Shown here: positions 47,301 to 59,713 of the stretch, piece by piece
Layout: the number at the start of each line of letters is the position of its first letter
Position numbering within the stretch: the stretch's first letter is position 1
DNA from: Juglans regia
Taxonomy: Eukaryota; Streptophyta; Magnoliopsida; Fagales; Juglandaceae
Direction of reading: 5' to 3'
DNA: 64,000 bases
Assembly (NCBI RefSeq): GCF_001411555.2
Contig: NC_049901.1
Location: forward strand, 8,566,681 to 8,630,680
Program-made: the position numbers and the translations under genes
The notes under the pieces: generated by a model
What the model saw: the letters and a program-made list of their open reading frames with translations, nothing else
Databases searched by the model: none
What the model was told of the DNA's origin: nothing

Positions 47301-50300
47301 TTATTTTTAATGTTGCATACTGTCCATTCTTTTGTTGGACACTCTTAGTGATCCTGGGTAGATTTGTCTATGTTGCAGGTATTGATCACTAACAGAATAA
47401 TGGTAACAGCGGGTTTCTATATTTAGCAAATTGTTTTGCCATCATATGAATTTTCGAAGCAGGACTTTCCCTATTTTCCTTGAATAATTTTTTTTAATAA
47501 GTGACATGAAAATTACTTATAGAAAAAACCATAGCAAGAACAAGGGTTTTATGATTTATTTATTTATTTTTATAAGTAAAATGAAAATTTTATTGATACA
47601 ATGAAGTAGGCGAAGCCCTTATGATTTAATTCACTGATAAAAAAAGGGTTTATGATTTTATTTTCATTTCCCTATTGAGAGATACTTCTCTTTCCTTTTC
47701 TTATCTAAGTTGTGATCTGGTACTGGTCTTTGCAGGTCACACTTGCTGGCTTCAGGTCTGGAAAGTTCATGACATTAGTCGCCACAAATGTGGCGGCACG
47801 GGGATTGGACATCAATGACGTGCAATTAATCATTCAGGTTTGTGTCTGTATCTGTAGGTGGGTAGAGTAGGTGTATATACAGAGACTCTGTAATGCATGT
47901 TAATTTAAGTGGAATTGGTGTTTGTGCTTTGTGCTTAGTGTGAACCTCCGCGTGATGTTGAAGCCTATATCCATCGATCTGGACGCACAGGAAGGGCAGG
48001 TAATTTTTGAGACTTGAAGCTTTTGTTTTGAATGACTTGGGAGTTCTGGTGTACTGAGGTCTTTCTGTCAATTTCCTTTGAAGGTAATACTGGAGTGGCG
48101 GTAATGCTTTATGATCCAAGAAAGTCCAATATATCTAAGATAGAAAGAGAATCCGGTGTAAAGTTTGAGCACATATCTGCTCCTCAGCAAGCTGATATTG
48201 CCAAAGCTGCTGGTGGAGAAGCTGCAGAGATGATAATCCAAGTCTCTGATAAGTATGCATGCTTCTTTGTAGTATTAGCTGGTAGATAATTTTGTGCACG
48301 TTGGCTGTAGGCACTAACATGCTTTGAAATCTCAGTGTAATTCCCGCCTTCAAGTCTGCTGCCGAGGAGTTGTTGAACAACTCTGGTCTATCAGCAGTTG
48401 AATTACTTGCAAAAGCTCTTGCCAAGGCTGCTGTGAGTCTCCCTTTCTCCCCCTTCCCCATCTCAAATGATTTATTTTATATTTTTATTTATATTGGTCT
48501 GTATCATCTTTCAATTTTGTTATCCTGCCTGTAGTTTTAAATATATAAGCTATCGTGTGTCGTGCAGGGTTATACTGAAATAAAGAAGAGATCACTTCTC
48601 ACTTCAATGGAGAATTACGTCACAGTACTTCTCGAGGCTGGGAGTCCAATCTATACACCATCGTGAGCACTTGAACTCTTACATCTTTTTCTTTTCAATA
48701 GTTTTGTCCGGCACAATGTTACATCTTGGAATCTACTCGTAGGAAGGACCTGCATCCTTTTTGGCACAAGTAGAACGAGTAAATAAAATGGATGGTGACA
48801 TGTGTGTCACCAGCTCAGTTGTTCTAGCAAAATGAGCTGTAGAAGTTGTCTGGAATAGTTTTGGTCCAGCTTGCATTCTCACTTGGGTATCATCTAATTT
48901 GAGTTCAAATCCAAGAATATAATGTGATGAGTAAGGAACTGGGGTTTACTCTGCAGAGGTGGGTCCGAAGGGCCCTGCCTTGGAGAGGTTCTCTGACATA
49001 AAATAATAATAATAATGTGACGAGTAAAAACAATGGTCCTTCTACATTATTGGATGGGCTAGAACTTTTTGGAATGCTGGAAGTGCTGAAATTAGAGACT
49101 CAAATACCACAATTAATTGTTTTTGGCAATGGTAGATTGTGAGTTGAATGTTTGCTGTAAAAGCAAGTTACTTATAAAATAAAATTATGTTTGCGGCAAA
49201 AGCAAGTTGGTTTTATTTTGAAGGTTATTCTTAACACTGGCATGGCCATAAGTATGAAAGATATACTGCTCTGGGATTTTGTTTGTATGTGGTTATGTTT
49301 TTATATATTTCTCTTTTGTTGTTTAATACTATGATTAGGGATCCCTAAATATTATAACCTTCATAATGTTGAGGATTCCTGACTTGTGGTTTCCATCAAT
49401 TGTTGCTGCTGTTATTATTATTGGCATGCACATGCATTGATGGAAAATGATGTATAATCGTACACCTCATGCGATTATAAAGTATCAGCATTAGGATTCA
49501 CTATACTTTTTTTGTTCGGCGTCCATCTCCCTCTTATAGGTTGACTTCTGCCTGACTTCAAGTTTCCATGAATTGTTGCAGTTTTGCTTATAGTGTCCTG
49601 AGGAGATTCTTGCCGGAGGAGAAGGTTGAGGCGGTTAAGGGTCTCGCTCTTACCGCCGATGGGAAGGGTGCAGTGTTTGACGTTCCTGCTGAAGACTTGG
49701 ATACATTTCTTGCTGGTATGTTCAATGTCATAGATTGTTAGTTTGTAACTATTATTAGTGTCAGTGGTGTCATTAGCCCCGACTTCACATTTTCTAGGTC
49801 ACATTCCTCTACCAAGTTGTCAAAGCTGCCCTCTCTTTCTCTTTCTCTGACACTTAGCTTCCCAGCCTTTAATAGATTTGTGATTGTTTGATTTTATTTA
49901 GCTTCCCAGCCTTTAATAGATTTGTGATTGTTTGATTTTATTTTGGTGGAGGCTACATATACCAAGGGAAGGGTGATTACTTCGATCGGTACCCTTGGTC
50001 TTGAATTTGCCAAAGCGGTTGTAGCCAAATCAAACGACTCATTCACTCAGAGAAGTAACTGGCCGGTTTTTGTGAGACCTCTTTTTCCAATCAATCTCCG
50101 TCAACTAATCTGCTTACTGAACTTTCTCACATTCTTTTATCTTTTCTTCTCTTTCTTCCTCTTTTTTTTCCCCGTCTAAGGGTTTGTCGAAGGGTTGGGT
50201 GGGTGAAGAGAAGGGGAGAGAGAAGAGGGAAAGGGCATAGGACTTTAGCCTTTTTTAAGTGATCCATTTCAAACATCAATTGCTTAAAAGGGTCACCTTC

Positions 50301-50810
50301 CAGGCAAACCTGCTTGGGTGTCCCAGCAGTTTTCGTCCAACACTGCTTACAATTATCACCGTTGGTGGTGAATACGGCTTGGTCTAACATCATTATCTAT
50401 ATGAGGGTGTGCATTCGATGATTGTTTATGCTTCTGAACTTTACTGAATAGCTTTCAGAGCTGTACTTACTATTTGGCATTTGATTAACCCTTCTTTTGA
50501 TAAAACACGAATCTTTGGTCTCTAATGGGATGTTTTATCATATCCTTTTTGTTTTTGGGTTGCAGGTCAAGAAAATGCGGCCAATGTGAGCTTAGAGGTG
50601 TTGAATACATTGCCGCCCTTTCAGGAAAGAGAGCTATCAAGAGGGGGAAGATTTGGTGGTGGTGGTCGGGGTGGCTATGGTGATAGAAGTTGGGGAAGGT
50701 TTTCTGGTGGACGGGGTGGCAGGGGTGGTGGCTTTTCTAGCAGAAGAAATGATAGGTTCACCAACGGCTCTGGTGGGAGGGGTTATGGTAGCAACAACAA
50801 AAAATGGTGA
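44340..50810 (+). CDS. RH7: DEAD-box RNA helicase RH7 / PRH75 type, nucleolar
   Basis: Fourteen exons, all with GT-AG borders and compatible phases: 44340-44828, 45486-45620, 45703-45843, 45965-46076, 46326-46396, 46489-46643, 46755-46866, 47736-47837, 47939-47999, 48084-48252, 48336-48432, 48568-48662, 49582-49715, 50566-50810. Total 705 residues. The Lys/Glu-rich N-terminus has nuclear-localisation-like [10 protein letters not shown]. Helicase motifs in order: Q (FPIQAMTF), I (ARTGQGKT, split by intron 1), Ia (PTRELANQ), Ib (TPGR), II (DEAD), III (SAT), IV (IIFTETK), V (ARGLD), VI ([10 protein letters not shown]). A GUCT-type domain follows (about exons 10-13), then a Gly/Arg-rich RGG tail ([27 protein letters not shown]). 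The protein unwinds and anneals RNA and is tied to rRNA processing and cold tolerance. Start chosen by the conserved N-terminus. Confidence 0.95.
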
Positions 50811-51523
50811 AGAGCTTCTAAGCTGTCGGTATCGAGTAGCTAGTGGTCTGCATTGATTTGCAGTGGAGGAAGAGATCTGTGTGATAATGAAGAAAATATT
50901 CGATATAGGGCCTTGTCGGAGGAAACTTAAAATCTCTAGGCATGCTCGGTATAGAATTCTTCTTTTTTGCTTTTATTTTTATTTTTTTTAAATTTAAATC
51001 AAGCTTATTTATAGGCTTTGGGGATTTTTACTTGTCTCCCCATTTGCTTCTCATTTTTGGCTGCAAATGTAAGATCTTTCTCAAATCTCTGTTATTGATT
51101 GACCGACTCACGAGAAAAAAAAATAGGTATATTAGATTCTGTCGACGTTTTGGCGATTCTTTTTCTTTGTCGTGCATTATAAATTCCGGCATCGACCAGA
51201 AGCTCCATAGAAACGAAAGATCGGAACAAAAGGCAAACAGTACAGAAAAAAATATAAGAAACCAAATACTAGTGAAGGCTTCTTGCCATGTGGAGAAGTA
51301 GATTGGTTTTTATTAGAGATGTTAACCTTCTCTGTTGCAACTTTGGTCCTGAACATTGCATGGTACGTGATGTGGGACTCGATCGGTTGCTCGGCTGGAA
51401 GGTTTTCAGGCGGATGCTTCTCTTTTGGTAGCAATTATGGGATGAAGCCTGCTTGCACTCTGAATTGCTCAGGTTTCCACCGTAGCTACTTGGAATAATT
51501 GTTCAATCTACTTTTGAGTGGGT
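50811..51523. other. RH7 3' flank
   Basis: 3' UTR and spacer up to the hAT target duplication. A plus frame at about 51283-51498 and a minus frame at 51177-51434 overlap each other and match nothing known. Confidence 0.5.
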
Positions 51524-52104
51524 ATCTCATCTAGGGCTGAATTTGGTCCGGTTGGTCCCTAGGGGATTTTGCAAACCGGATGGAATGGGTTCGGTCTAGG
51601 ACTTTTCCATCCTAGACCAGACTGACTTGGCATCTGGACCAGACTGGACCGTTGCCAATCAGTTTGGCCATTAATCCAATGGGCCACTTTTTCAATTTTG
51701 GCCCAAATACTTTACTATTCAAATTTTGGCCCATGTCCTAATTTTGAGATTATTTTTAACCTAAATTATTATTAACATACAAAAAAATAGAAAAAACAAG
51801 TAGAAGAAGATGCAAAATTTCAATAACATCCAAAATATAAATAAAAGAAAAATATAGAAAAAATGAAAAAATACTAATACAACTAAAAATCCCTAATCAT
51901 CAAAACTCCAAATGAAAGAAAAAAAAAGTTACAAAATAAAAAAAGTAAAGAAAATACACAATAAAATTTAAAAATTTCAATCCATGCATCTAAGTTGAAA
52001 TTACAAATTATAAATGACTAATAGTAATACAAAAAAACTCCAACTCAAAGTCTTTAGTCTCCCAAGTCCAAAATTTAAAATCTTCACAACTTTATTGCAA
52101 AAAT

Positions 52105-53168
52105 TAGCACTGTTCATCCGGGTTCCGACCTGAGAACCCGGACTTTAAACCCGGGCCGAAACCTGGACCAGGTTAGATCTAGGTCGGAACTTAGATGAAC
52201 CTGGGTTTTTAAAAACTCAGATTTCGAATTCCGGATTAAACCTAGATTTGTTTTTGTTTTTTTTTTAATTAGAAAAAGAGACAAACTAAAGTACAATTAC
52301 TATATCTAAGAGAAAACAACATGTAGAAATGTAAAGTTGGCCCTTGGAACTTGAAAGAGTCTCGGGAGTTGGGATAAAGCAATTAAAATACACAAAAGCC
52401 CCATCTCTATCATCTGCTGCTGCATTGAAAAATGACTGCAAGCAAAACCCAAAGCCACGTTCTCTGCTACACTGAAAAGGGCTTGGAAAGGGAGACATAA
52501 GCACTTGTCTCATGTCTGCATTTCCATCATTGTTATCTTTTGTCAAATTCTTTCTCGGCATCCACTTCTTCGTCGCTATCAATGTAGAAGCTGTGATCCA
52601 AGATCGAGTTCTTCATCTTTTTGTCTTAGATCTTTGACTCTGCAAAACTCGTACACATTAAAAAATCTTTCAATGACTATGCAAAACTCTGCATGTATTG
52701 GGATGTACACATTGTGCTTTTCATTTAGTAAGGATAGCTCTCGCCATCCTTGTCCGTCTCTGTTCTGCAAAGGGTGTGGAAGAGAGACTAAAGCATGGGA
52801 TTCGATTGATGGGTCTGCGGCAAAGAGCCGTTGGTCTCTGCCATTGTTAATGAACTTGAGGTTCCAATAAGAGGGGAGACGAAATGCTTTTATTGGCATT
52901 TTAATGGAGGAAACGAACGACCTAAGTCGAGAGAAGGAAGACAAAAACATGTACGTGGTTTCTGTGTTTGTTTGAAATTTTGAACTAATGCGGAAGGTTT
53001 GGAATTGCTTTTTGTTTACGGATTGAACACACAAGGAAAAAAAACCTGGCCTGGATGTACCCGGGTATTGTTATGCGGGTATCGGCCCTGATTTAATCTG
53101 GGCTGGAACATGGTTATCTGGGTTCCAGATAGGGCTAGAAAATAACCCGACCCGGATGAACAGCCTTA
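52105..53168. mobile_element. Second hAT element (1.06 kb) nested in the larger one
   Basis: Ends TAGCACTGTTCATCCGGGTT and, on the other strand, TAAGGCTGTTCATCCGGGTC. Flanked by a perfect 8-bp duplication GCAAAAAT (52097-52104 and 53169-53176). The interior (about 52300-53000) is less AT-rich than the terminal regions. It has open frames of 151 codons (52579-53034, minus), 121 codons (52505-52870, plus) and 98 codons (52286-52582, minus), none of which I recognise. It could be a captured host fragment. Confidence 0.9.
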
Positions 53169-53383
53169 GCAAAAATATAGCAAACAAATATTAAATGTCT
53201 TAGTTTAATAACAAAAATAACTAGTATAGTAGTATAAAAGTATATTATTCTCACCTCATTCATCAGCATTAGGTGTAGGTATTGTATTCGACGCCTTCAT
53301 AGAGTTTTCTACCTCCCTAACAAGTTCTATACATAAAAGATAAAAACAAAAAAAATTATATAAATTTACATAACATATAATTG

Positions 53384-55534
53384 TTACATACACATATCCT
53401 GCTGCTTCTCAAAATTCTCCACCTTATCTATTAAAGTCTTAAGGCTGATTGAAGTAGAAGAAGAACGAAGCCAATTCTGTGCACAAGTGAGACCCTCAAC
53501 CATCATCGGAGATAAACTACTTCGGAAAGGATCAAGTACACGACTCGTCGTGCTTAATGCAAATTCAGAGGCCACTATAGATACCGGTATTGCAAGTACA
53601 TTATGTACAACTTTTGAAAGTACGCGGTATCTAACCGAATTAACCTTCCATCAATTTAGAATGTCAAAACTCGCATCTTGTTCCTCGTAACTTTCAACTA
53701 GGTATCTATCAACCTCTAACTTGCTTTCCAAAGAGTTTTTCAATTGTAACTGTTGTTTAAATAGAGCCAATCTCTATACCTTCCTATCCTCAAATCTACT
53801 AACTGTAGGATTTACATCTTTACATGGGAAACTTGTGCGTTGTTGTTGTTGATCATAACTGTTTCATTCTTCATTTTCAATGTATGCCTCATACATGGGG
53901 CTCAAAGCCTTTTTCACCTTCCAACTCAAATAATCGCTTTTGTTATATCATGGACATACATTGATTCCAATGCAAAGTCAAGATATTGCATCTTGTATCG
54001 AGGATCAAGAATAATCCCAACATACAACAACATATTCATATTATCCATGTTGCCCCAATATTTGTCAAATTTTTTTCCTTAAATTTATGGCCATTAATCC
54101 CACCATGGGGTTTCTTTCTTCACACTATATCAATCGCATCTTGAATTGTCACTAACTTCGAAAAAAAAGAGTTGCAAGTTACATATTGATCTCCCGAGAA
54201 ACGTAAAGTTGTATTATGAAATAGTTGAAGAAACCTTACAAACAATCAACCTTACATTCTCCCAACTGATATTATTGGGAGGCTCTAATGTTTTTGACAT
54301 TCTCCTATTCACCACACCATCTTCATCATCGTCATTGTCGTCACTAAGGAACCCTGAATCTTCTTCCTCCAACCTCCGACCATTCAAAAATTTTTCAAAA
54401 ATTTTTAGTCCTCTCCAACATAAGATAGGTGGAATTCCACCTAGTCGGTACATCTAGGCAAACATGACTTTTGCAAGTAATCTCTTTCAACTGTACACAT
54501 TTCTTAAATGTACTCCACTTTTGAGGGGAGGACTTAACATATTTCACAACACCTTTCACATTTGCAATAGACTCATCAAATTCTTTCAACCTCTCACAAA
54601 AGATTAAGTTTAAGATGTGGGCACAACATCATACATGTAAGAATTCATGTTCCAAAACAGTGTCCCTCCTATACTTTAATTTTTCTTTTCAAATAAGAAA
54701 CTACTCCATTATTAGAACTTGCATTATCAAGAGTGATTGCAAGTACTTTTGGTCACCCCTAGTCATGCAAGCACATCTCTATGACCCTACCAAGTGTATA
54801 ATCATTGTGATTTTAAACCAAAGAAAAAGAAAGAATCTTTGTGTAAATTTCAATCATCATCAATAAAATGTACAGTGAGACACATATAATTGAGGTTTTG
54901 CAAGGATGTCAATGTATCCGCGGTGATAGAAATCCGTTGCCCTTGAAGAGCACTTCTCAACTTATTTTTTTCTCATTTTCACACTAAAACAATTATTCGC
55001 AACCGTAACATGAGATGAAATCTCTACCCACTTAGGGCAAACAATAAGTATAAATTGGTTGAAACCCTACCCTTCACTGAACCTAAAGGGAAACTCATAA
55101 AAAATAATCATCACTGCTAAGGCTTGTCTGCAAGCCTCAACACTAAATGCTATGGGTACAAATTTCTCACTACCACTTCCTCCATCCGCCTTCCAACCTA
55201 GATTAGTTTGGGACTTATCCGTTTTATTAAACAGACATTTTTTATATTGTTTTTCAATGTGATACTTTATGGATTTTATACATTTAGTCTTCGTATCACA
55301 TGCATACGAAGCACCATAGTAATTACATATATCCCTAGGTTTAGTTGGATCATCTTTTGGTATTCTTGTAAAGTGATCACAAACCATTGACCTAGCTCTA
55401 CTACTAAGTGGTTCGCTAACACTCAATTTTGCACTTACATTTGGTGGGAGTGGAGGAATGCCTTGTGTTGACTTGTTCACATTATCTGTAATAGAATCTT
55501 TCGAAATCGTTTCTTTTGTAAGGTGAGGGTCCAT
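53384..55534 (-). pseudogene. hAT transposase (BED finger, catalytic core relics, hATC domain)
   Basis: N-terminal frame 55534-55067 starts MDPHLTKETI and holds a BED-like finger (VCDHFTRI ... DICNYYGASYACDT ... YHIEKQYKKC). The second Cys of the usual C-x2-C pair and another late Cys are both Tyr here. FVPIAFSVEACRQALAVMII and EFPFRFSEG follow. Later frames give CLDVPTRWNSTYLMLER (near 54470) and, after a shift, RGLKIFEKFLNGRRLEEEDS (54214-54453). The C-terminal dimerisation block ASEFALSTTSRVLDPFRSSL with NWLRSSS is at 53575-53384. Multiple frame changes and lost zinc ligands make it inactive. Confidence 0.88.
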
Positions 55535-55724
55535 CTAAAAAAACAAACAAACAAAAATTAGGTTAAATATAAAGTCAAGATTCGAGAAGAAAATGAGAAA
55601 GTTTAGCCTAAGATGTGTGCTGGTGTGCATTTTGTGTGTGTTGGTGTTGTTGTGCCCAGAAATGGCCCAGAAATCAGAACATCCGCTAGAGTGAGGTGTT
55701 GAGCGCCTGTCGAGTCAACATTTA

Positions 55725-55832
55725 GGTCAGGCACTCGCTCGAGCAAACTGTTGAGCGAGTGTTGAGCCAACTCATAGCTTGGCCTCCCGCTCGAGCCACA
55801 GTCATGGTTTGGCTTCTCGCTCGAGCAGGGTT
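55725..55832. repeat. CGCTCGAGC repeats
   Basis: Three CGCTCGAGC palindromic motifs plus TTGAGCGAG variants, about 190-300 bp upstream of the transposase start inside the hAT element. Repeated short motifs of this kind can be transposase-binding sites; that role is inferred. Confidence 0.6.
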
Positions 55833-56627
55833 GAGCAAATGGAAATTAGAATAATTTTCTCTTTTCACTTTTCACAAACATAAACTTATGTAAATACTAA
55901 ATATGTAAACATATTCTATACAAATTTATCAATGACTAACTACTACACTGTAAATTACTAAATATGAAAACCTATTCAAAGAGAAATCTCACTATATTGG
56001 GAGAAATCTGAGAAAAGAAAATGGAAGAATCAAGAGTCAAGACTATACCTTAGGTAGGGGCTGTGACGGTTTCGAAAAGGGGAGGGGAGGGGATGCGAGT
56101 TGCAATGGAGGGGCTAGGGTTTGCTTTGCCATTTGCTAGGGTTCTAAGTGAGAATTGAGAGGGAGTGTGAGAGAATGAGAGGGAATCGGTAATAGATTTT
56201 TTTTTTTTTTTTTTGGGGAATTTCCTATTATAAATTATGTTGTAACGATGCCGTTTGGATTGAAAATAACCCAAAACCGCGTTGTTTCAATAGATGTGTT
56301 ATTTTAAAAAAAATTGAGTTGCGTGAAATGAAGCCGTGGATTAATAAACGATGCCGTGGATTATTTTGAATTAGTAAAATTCAAATTAAGTAAACTATTT
56401 ATGTGGATTATTTTATTAACTCATTAAAAAAATAATTATACTTATATTTATGCTGTTAATTGCTAATTTGTTACAAACGTAAAGTCACATCACATTGTCA
56501 ATGTATTATGAATCTAAGATAGTTAATGCAAAATGAGCTATATTAAACTTTTTATATTTTGTATATGATTAATAAATAATTTTCATTGACCATAGGTCCA
56601 TACATGCTTTATATTTATTTATAAATT

Positions 56628-56875
56628 TAATTAGATCATACATGTAGATGTTAGTAATTAGTTAATGGTGAATTGGTGATAAGTTAGTTAATTGATATCA
56701 TACATTAGTTAATTACAATAATATTTCTAATTGCTTTATACTCAATTGCAAGTTAGGTATTTTACAAAAACATTATCTAATAATTTTAATTAGATTTAGA
56801 TCATAGATGTAGATGTTAATAATTAGTTAATTGTGAATTGGTGATAGGTTAATTGATATCATACATTAGTTAATT
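56628..56875. repeat. Pair of direct repeats of about 85 bp
   Basis: Copies 56628-56714 and 56789-56875 share TTAGAT(C)ATA, TGTAGATGTTA, GAATTGGTGATA and ATTGATATCATACATTAGTT. They lie in the AT-rich 5' part of the hAT element. Confidence 0.7.
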
Positions 56876-57192
56876 GATAGAATATTAATTTATAATTACA
56901 TATTTAAAATTTTATATTGTCAATTTGTTAATGATGATAGGTTAGATAAAAATTAAATAATTATTTATACAATCATTATATAAAGAATATATATACAATA
57001 TATTTAAATTTTCCTACTCTATAGATCAAGATTGATAGGTCTTAATCTTGATCAAGACCGGACAGGTTTGGTCGGTTTCTCCGGTCTGGACCGACCGCCT
57101 TACAGCCCTAATCTCATCGATAGCAATTATTGTGACCTACTCTAGAAGCAGAAAGAAACATAAATTGACAAAATAATAATAAAGTGGCTCTA

Positions 57193-57990
57193 AAGCTACC
57201 GCTGGGAGCTCCCATTGGTAGGGTTGTAAAAAAAATTGGTGAATCGGTAAACCGGACCGGACCAGACTGAACCAATGGGTTTGGTCTAGTACCGAGTTTG
57301 GTTCGGTCTGGTTCTGATTTTTCTTTTTCTAAAATCGGATCGGACTAAACCAGACTGGTTCATATATATTATAATTTATATATATAATATATTTTTGTAT
57401 TATATGATAAATTATTAATTAATATAATATTAAATTTTAAAATTTTATATCACTATAGTCTATTGTATTAATAGTTATATTAATACTATATCACTATATA
57501 TTATATATTTTAATATATCATTATAGTCTATAATATAATATATTACTATAGTCTATAATACAATTATAATATATATTATAATATACTACAATATATTACA
57601 CTATAGTATTAGATGCTATAATATACTATTATATATATATTATATAATATATAATATAGTATATTAAAACTGAAAAATCGGACCGGAATCGGTAAAACTA
57701 AAAATACTGGTTTAGGGGGTAACCGGGGCAGAATCGGTTATTGAAAATGTAAAATCGGTGCATACCGATTCGGTTCTAAATTTTGTCCAAAACCGAACCA
57801 AATAAGATCGTTTAGACCCCTACCAGTTGGGGCTCCCGCTAGTTGATTTTACTTTTTTTGTTTTTTGTTTTTTCTTTATATGTATTTTTTTAACACTTTT
57901 AAAATAAAATTCACAACATTATTAAAAAATATTTACTTAATCATTAGCTAAAAAAAAACTGTAGACCTAGTGGGAGCTACTAGCTGTAAG
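57193..57990. mobile_element. Family B MITE, split by a hAT element
   Basis: Left part GCTACCGCTGGGAGCTCCCA and right part GGCTCCCGCTAGTTGATTTT up to CCTAGTGGGAGCTACTAGCT form the inverted ends of an AT-rich element related to 29315-29505. It is interrupted at 57219-57822. Confidence 0.5.
57219..57822. mobile_element. Non-autonomous hAT element, 604 bp
   Basis: Starts TAGGGTTGTAAAAAAAATTG and ends ATCGTTTAGACCCCTA (other strand TAGGGGTCTAAACGAT). It carries ACCGGACCGG and GAATCGG blocks near the ends around a pure AT centre with TATA dinucleotide runs. Flanks CCCATTGG and CCAGTTGG are a degenerate 8-bp duplication. Confidence 0.75.
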
Positions 57991-58303
57991 AGTAGGGTTT
58001 TCATAATAATAATAGAAAAAAAAGGTAGAAAGAAAAGTCCACCGCCACAGATACGTCAACATACTTCGCCAAAAGGAAAAATCTTTACATCAGCCTACCG
58101 TTGGCTGCAGCCGCAACACACATGACGTGTGGACCGGATTCACTAAACGCACTAGATTGGATTCACTACTCCCTTGCCCTAACACCTCAAACGAGCCTCA
58201 CTCCTGCACCCCTCCTGCTTGCCTTATGCCTAACCTCACCCCCTCCATCTCAGGAACCACACCCATCCCTCTTCGTCTCTGCCCTAATCCCTCTCCCTCC
58301 AGT

Positions 58304-58500
58304 GTTGCCATTCTGTTTCTTGGAGCAAGGTTCTCTAGTATGAAACTTACTTTTTCTCCATTTCTTTCTGTTTTCTCCCCCTAAATCGCCATTATCACTC
58401 TGTTTGAGAGAAGAATTTTTTTTTCTTTGTTTCCTGGTGCGATTCTATCCCTTTCTCCCGCTTTCTCTCCATTTTCTTCTTTCCTCGAATGTTATCTCTC
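58304..58500 (+). repeat. Inverted repeat, left arm
   Basis: Shares GGAGCAAGGTTCTCT, GTATGAAACTTA, CTCCATTTCTTTC, AAATCGCCATT, CTCTGTTTGAGAGA and TCTTTCCTCGA with the reverse complement of 62282-62488. CT-rich, resembling a 5' UTR or promoter. Confidence 0.85.
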
Positions 58501-59103
58501 CATTTCATTCCAGAGATTTTTTTTGATCTGTTTCCTAATTATCTATCTTCCCTTTCTGCGATTTTCTCTCTTCCTGAAGTTGGTTTTTCAATCGCTCAAT
58601 AATTAATCTCGTGTGGCAGCTAGGTAAAAATTCATTTTCTTGTTAATCTTGTAGTTGGTTTTTACTTCATTGTGTTTTGGTTTTTAATCCTTCTTGGTGT
58701 TATTTTGTATGTATTTTAGATAAATTTAGGGTTTTTTCGAGTTATTATCATTAGATTAATTTTTTACTAGTTTCATTAGATTATTTTTGTATACTAGTTT
58801 GATTAGATTAAGTCATTATCATTAGATTAATGTATGGTTCCTATTTGAACAGTTAATAAGCATTTTGTAACTTCTCTATCCATTCGTCACTTGTGCAGAT
58901 TTATTGATTTAATTTTCCGTTCTTGGTCTGTGAATGGCAGGTATAGCTTGAGCTACATCCCTTTCGTGAGGTCCATGGTTTCAAATAATGTATAATTTGT
59001 GTTTCTGCATCTAAATCAAATCATGGATCAAGATGATGAAATATTGGTGCAACTATATCTTGTCTCAGATAAAATCATCCTGCCTATTAATTGGGTTCTT
59101 GCC

Positions 59104-59465
59104 CAATATTTTGAATACCGTACCGGAGGCGTACCGATCAAGACACTAGAATGAAATATTTCGGTACCGGTACCGTTTCGGGATAGTCGATGTATGAATA
59201 AATTAATATATAAATATATAAAAATTATATTCCAAAATAATAGTCTATATATGAATAAATTATATATAAATACATATATATAAATTATAAATAGTCTAAT
59301 CTGAATTGGGGGTCAAAAAAATAAGCTTGTAGTTTGAAAAAAAAAAATTAAAGGCCGAAATATCGGCCGGTACAGGCCGAAATACAGGCCGGTATTTGGG
59401 CCAATATGAAACACATAGGATACTTGTACTGTACTGGCCGGTATGGTACGAAATTAAAAACACTG
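59104..59465. mobile_element. hAT-like MITE (CAGTGTTTT family), copy 3
   Basis: 362 bp, inverted relative to the copies at 17.2-18.1 kb: starts CAATATTTTGAATACCGTAC and ends CGAAATTAAAAACACTG. Degenerate 8-bp flanks TTCTTGCC (59096-59103) and CACTTGCC (59466-59473). The interior shares AAATTATAAATAGTCTAATC and GGCCGGTAC blocks with copies 1 and 2. Confidence 0.8.
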
Positions 59466-59593
59466 CACTTGCCTGTTCTTATAATCAATAAAATTGTATT
59501 TACTGAAAAAAAAAAAAAAATTTGTCCTGCCTATTGTACTTCCTTTCAATTTGTTGGTTAGTTAATTTTGTTTTTGGTGAATATTCAATGTAG

Positions 59594-59713
59594 TGCAAGG
59601 TGTGCATGCAGAATTTTATGTGCACCACTACGAAGGTGAAGTGCAGGGAGCATGCGGAAGGAAAGTACCCCAAATCTTATGTTTATACTTGCTTCCCGCA
59701 TCCCAAAAAATGA
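59594..59713 (+). pseudogene. C-terminal exon of a small zinc-binding protein (At2g23090-like, zf-met2)
   Basis: An AG acceptor (CAATGTAG) is followed by 39 codons and a TGA: CKVCMQNFMCTTTKVKCREH, then AEGKYPKSYVYTCFPHPKK. This is the conserved C-terminal half of the plant SERF-like/At2g23090 family. The Cys-x2-Cys, Cys-x2-His and Cys-x2-His ligand sets are all intact. The usual first exon, starting MGGGN with QKSKMARERN-like sequence, was not found in the 1.5 kb upstream, so the gene looks truncated, although a distant or diverged first exon cannot be excluded. The MITE at 59104-59465 lies just upstream. Confidence 0.7.

Larger units (their letters stand above)
51532..57110 (-). mobile_element. 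hAT transposon, 5.58 kb, with decayed transposase
   Basis: Ends TAGGGCTGAATTTGGTCCGG and, on the other strand, TAGGGCTGTAAGGCGGTCGG. Flanked by a perfect 8-bp duplication ATCTCATC (51524-51531 and 57111-57118). It carries a minus-strand RICESLEEPER-like transposase pseudogene (55534-53384), a nested hAT element (52105-53168), CGCTCGAGC repeats next to the transposase start and a pair of long direct repeats. This looks like a formerly autonomous copy. Confidence 0.93.

Noticed and set aside
49928..50179. 83-codon frame with [17 protein letters not shown]
   Set aside because: It lies in the last RH7 intron, out of step with the conserved exon 13 to exon 14 join (FLA then GQENAAN), and ends in a poly-T-derived Phe/Leu run.
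58101..58384. Pro-rich frames at the left inverted-repeat arm
   Set aside because: Two overlapping frames in CT-rich, UTR-like sequence. The same sequence recurs in the right arm without frame conservation.
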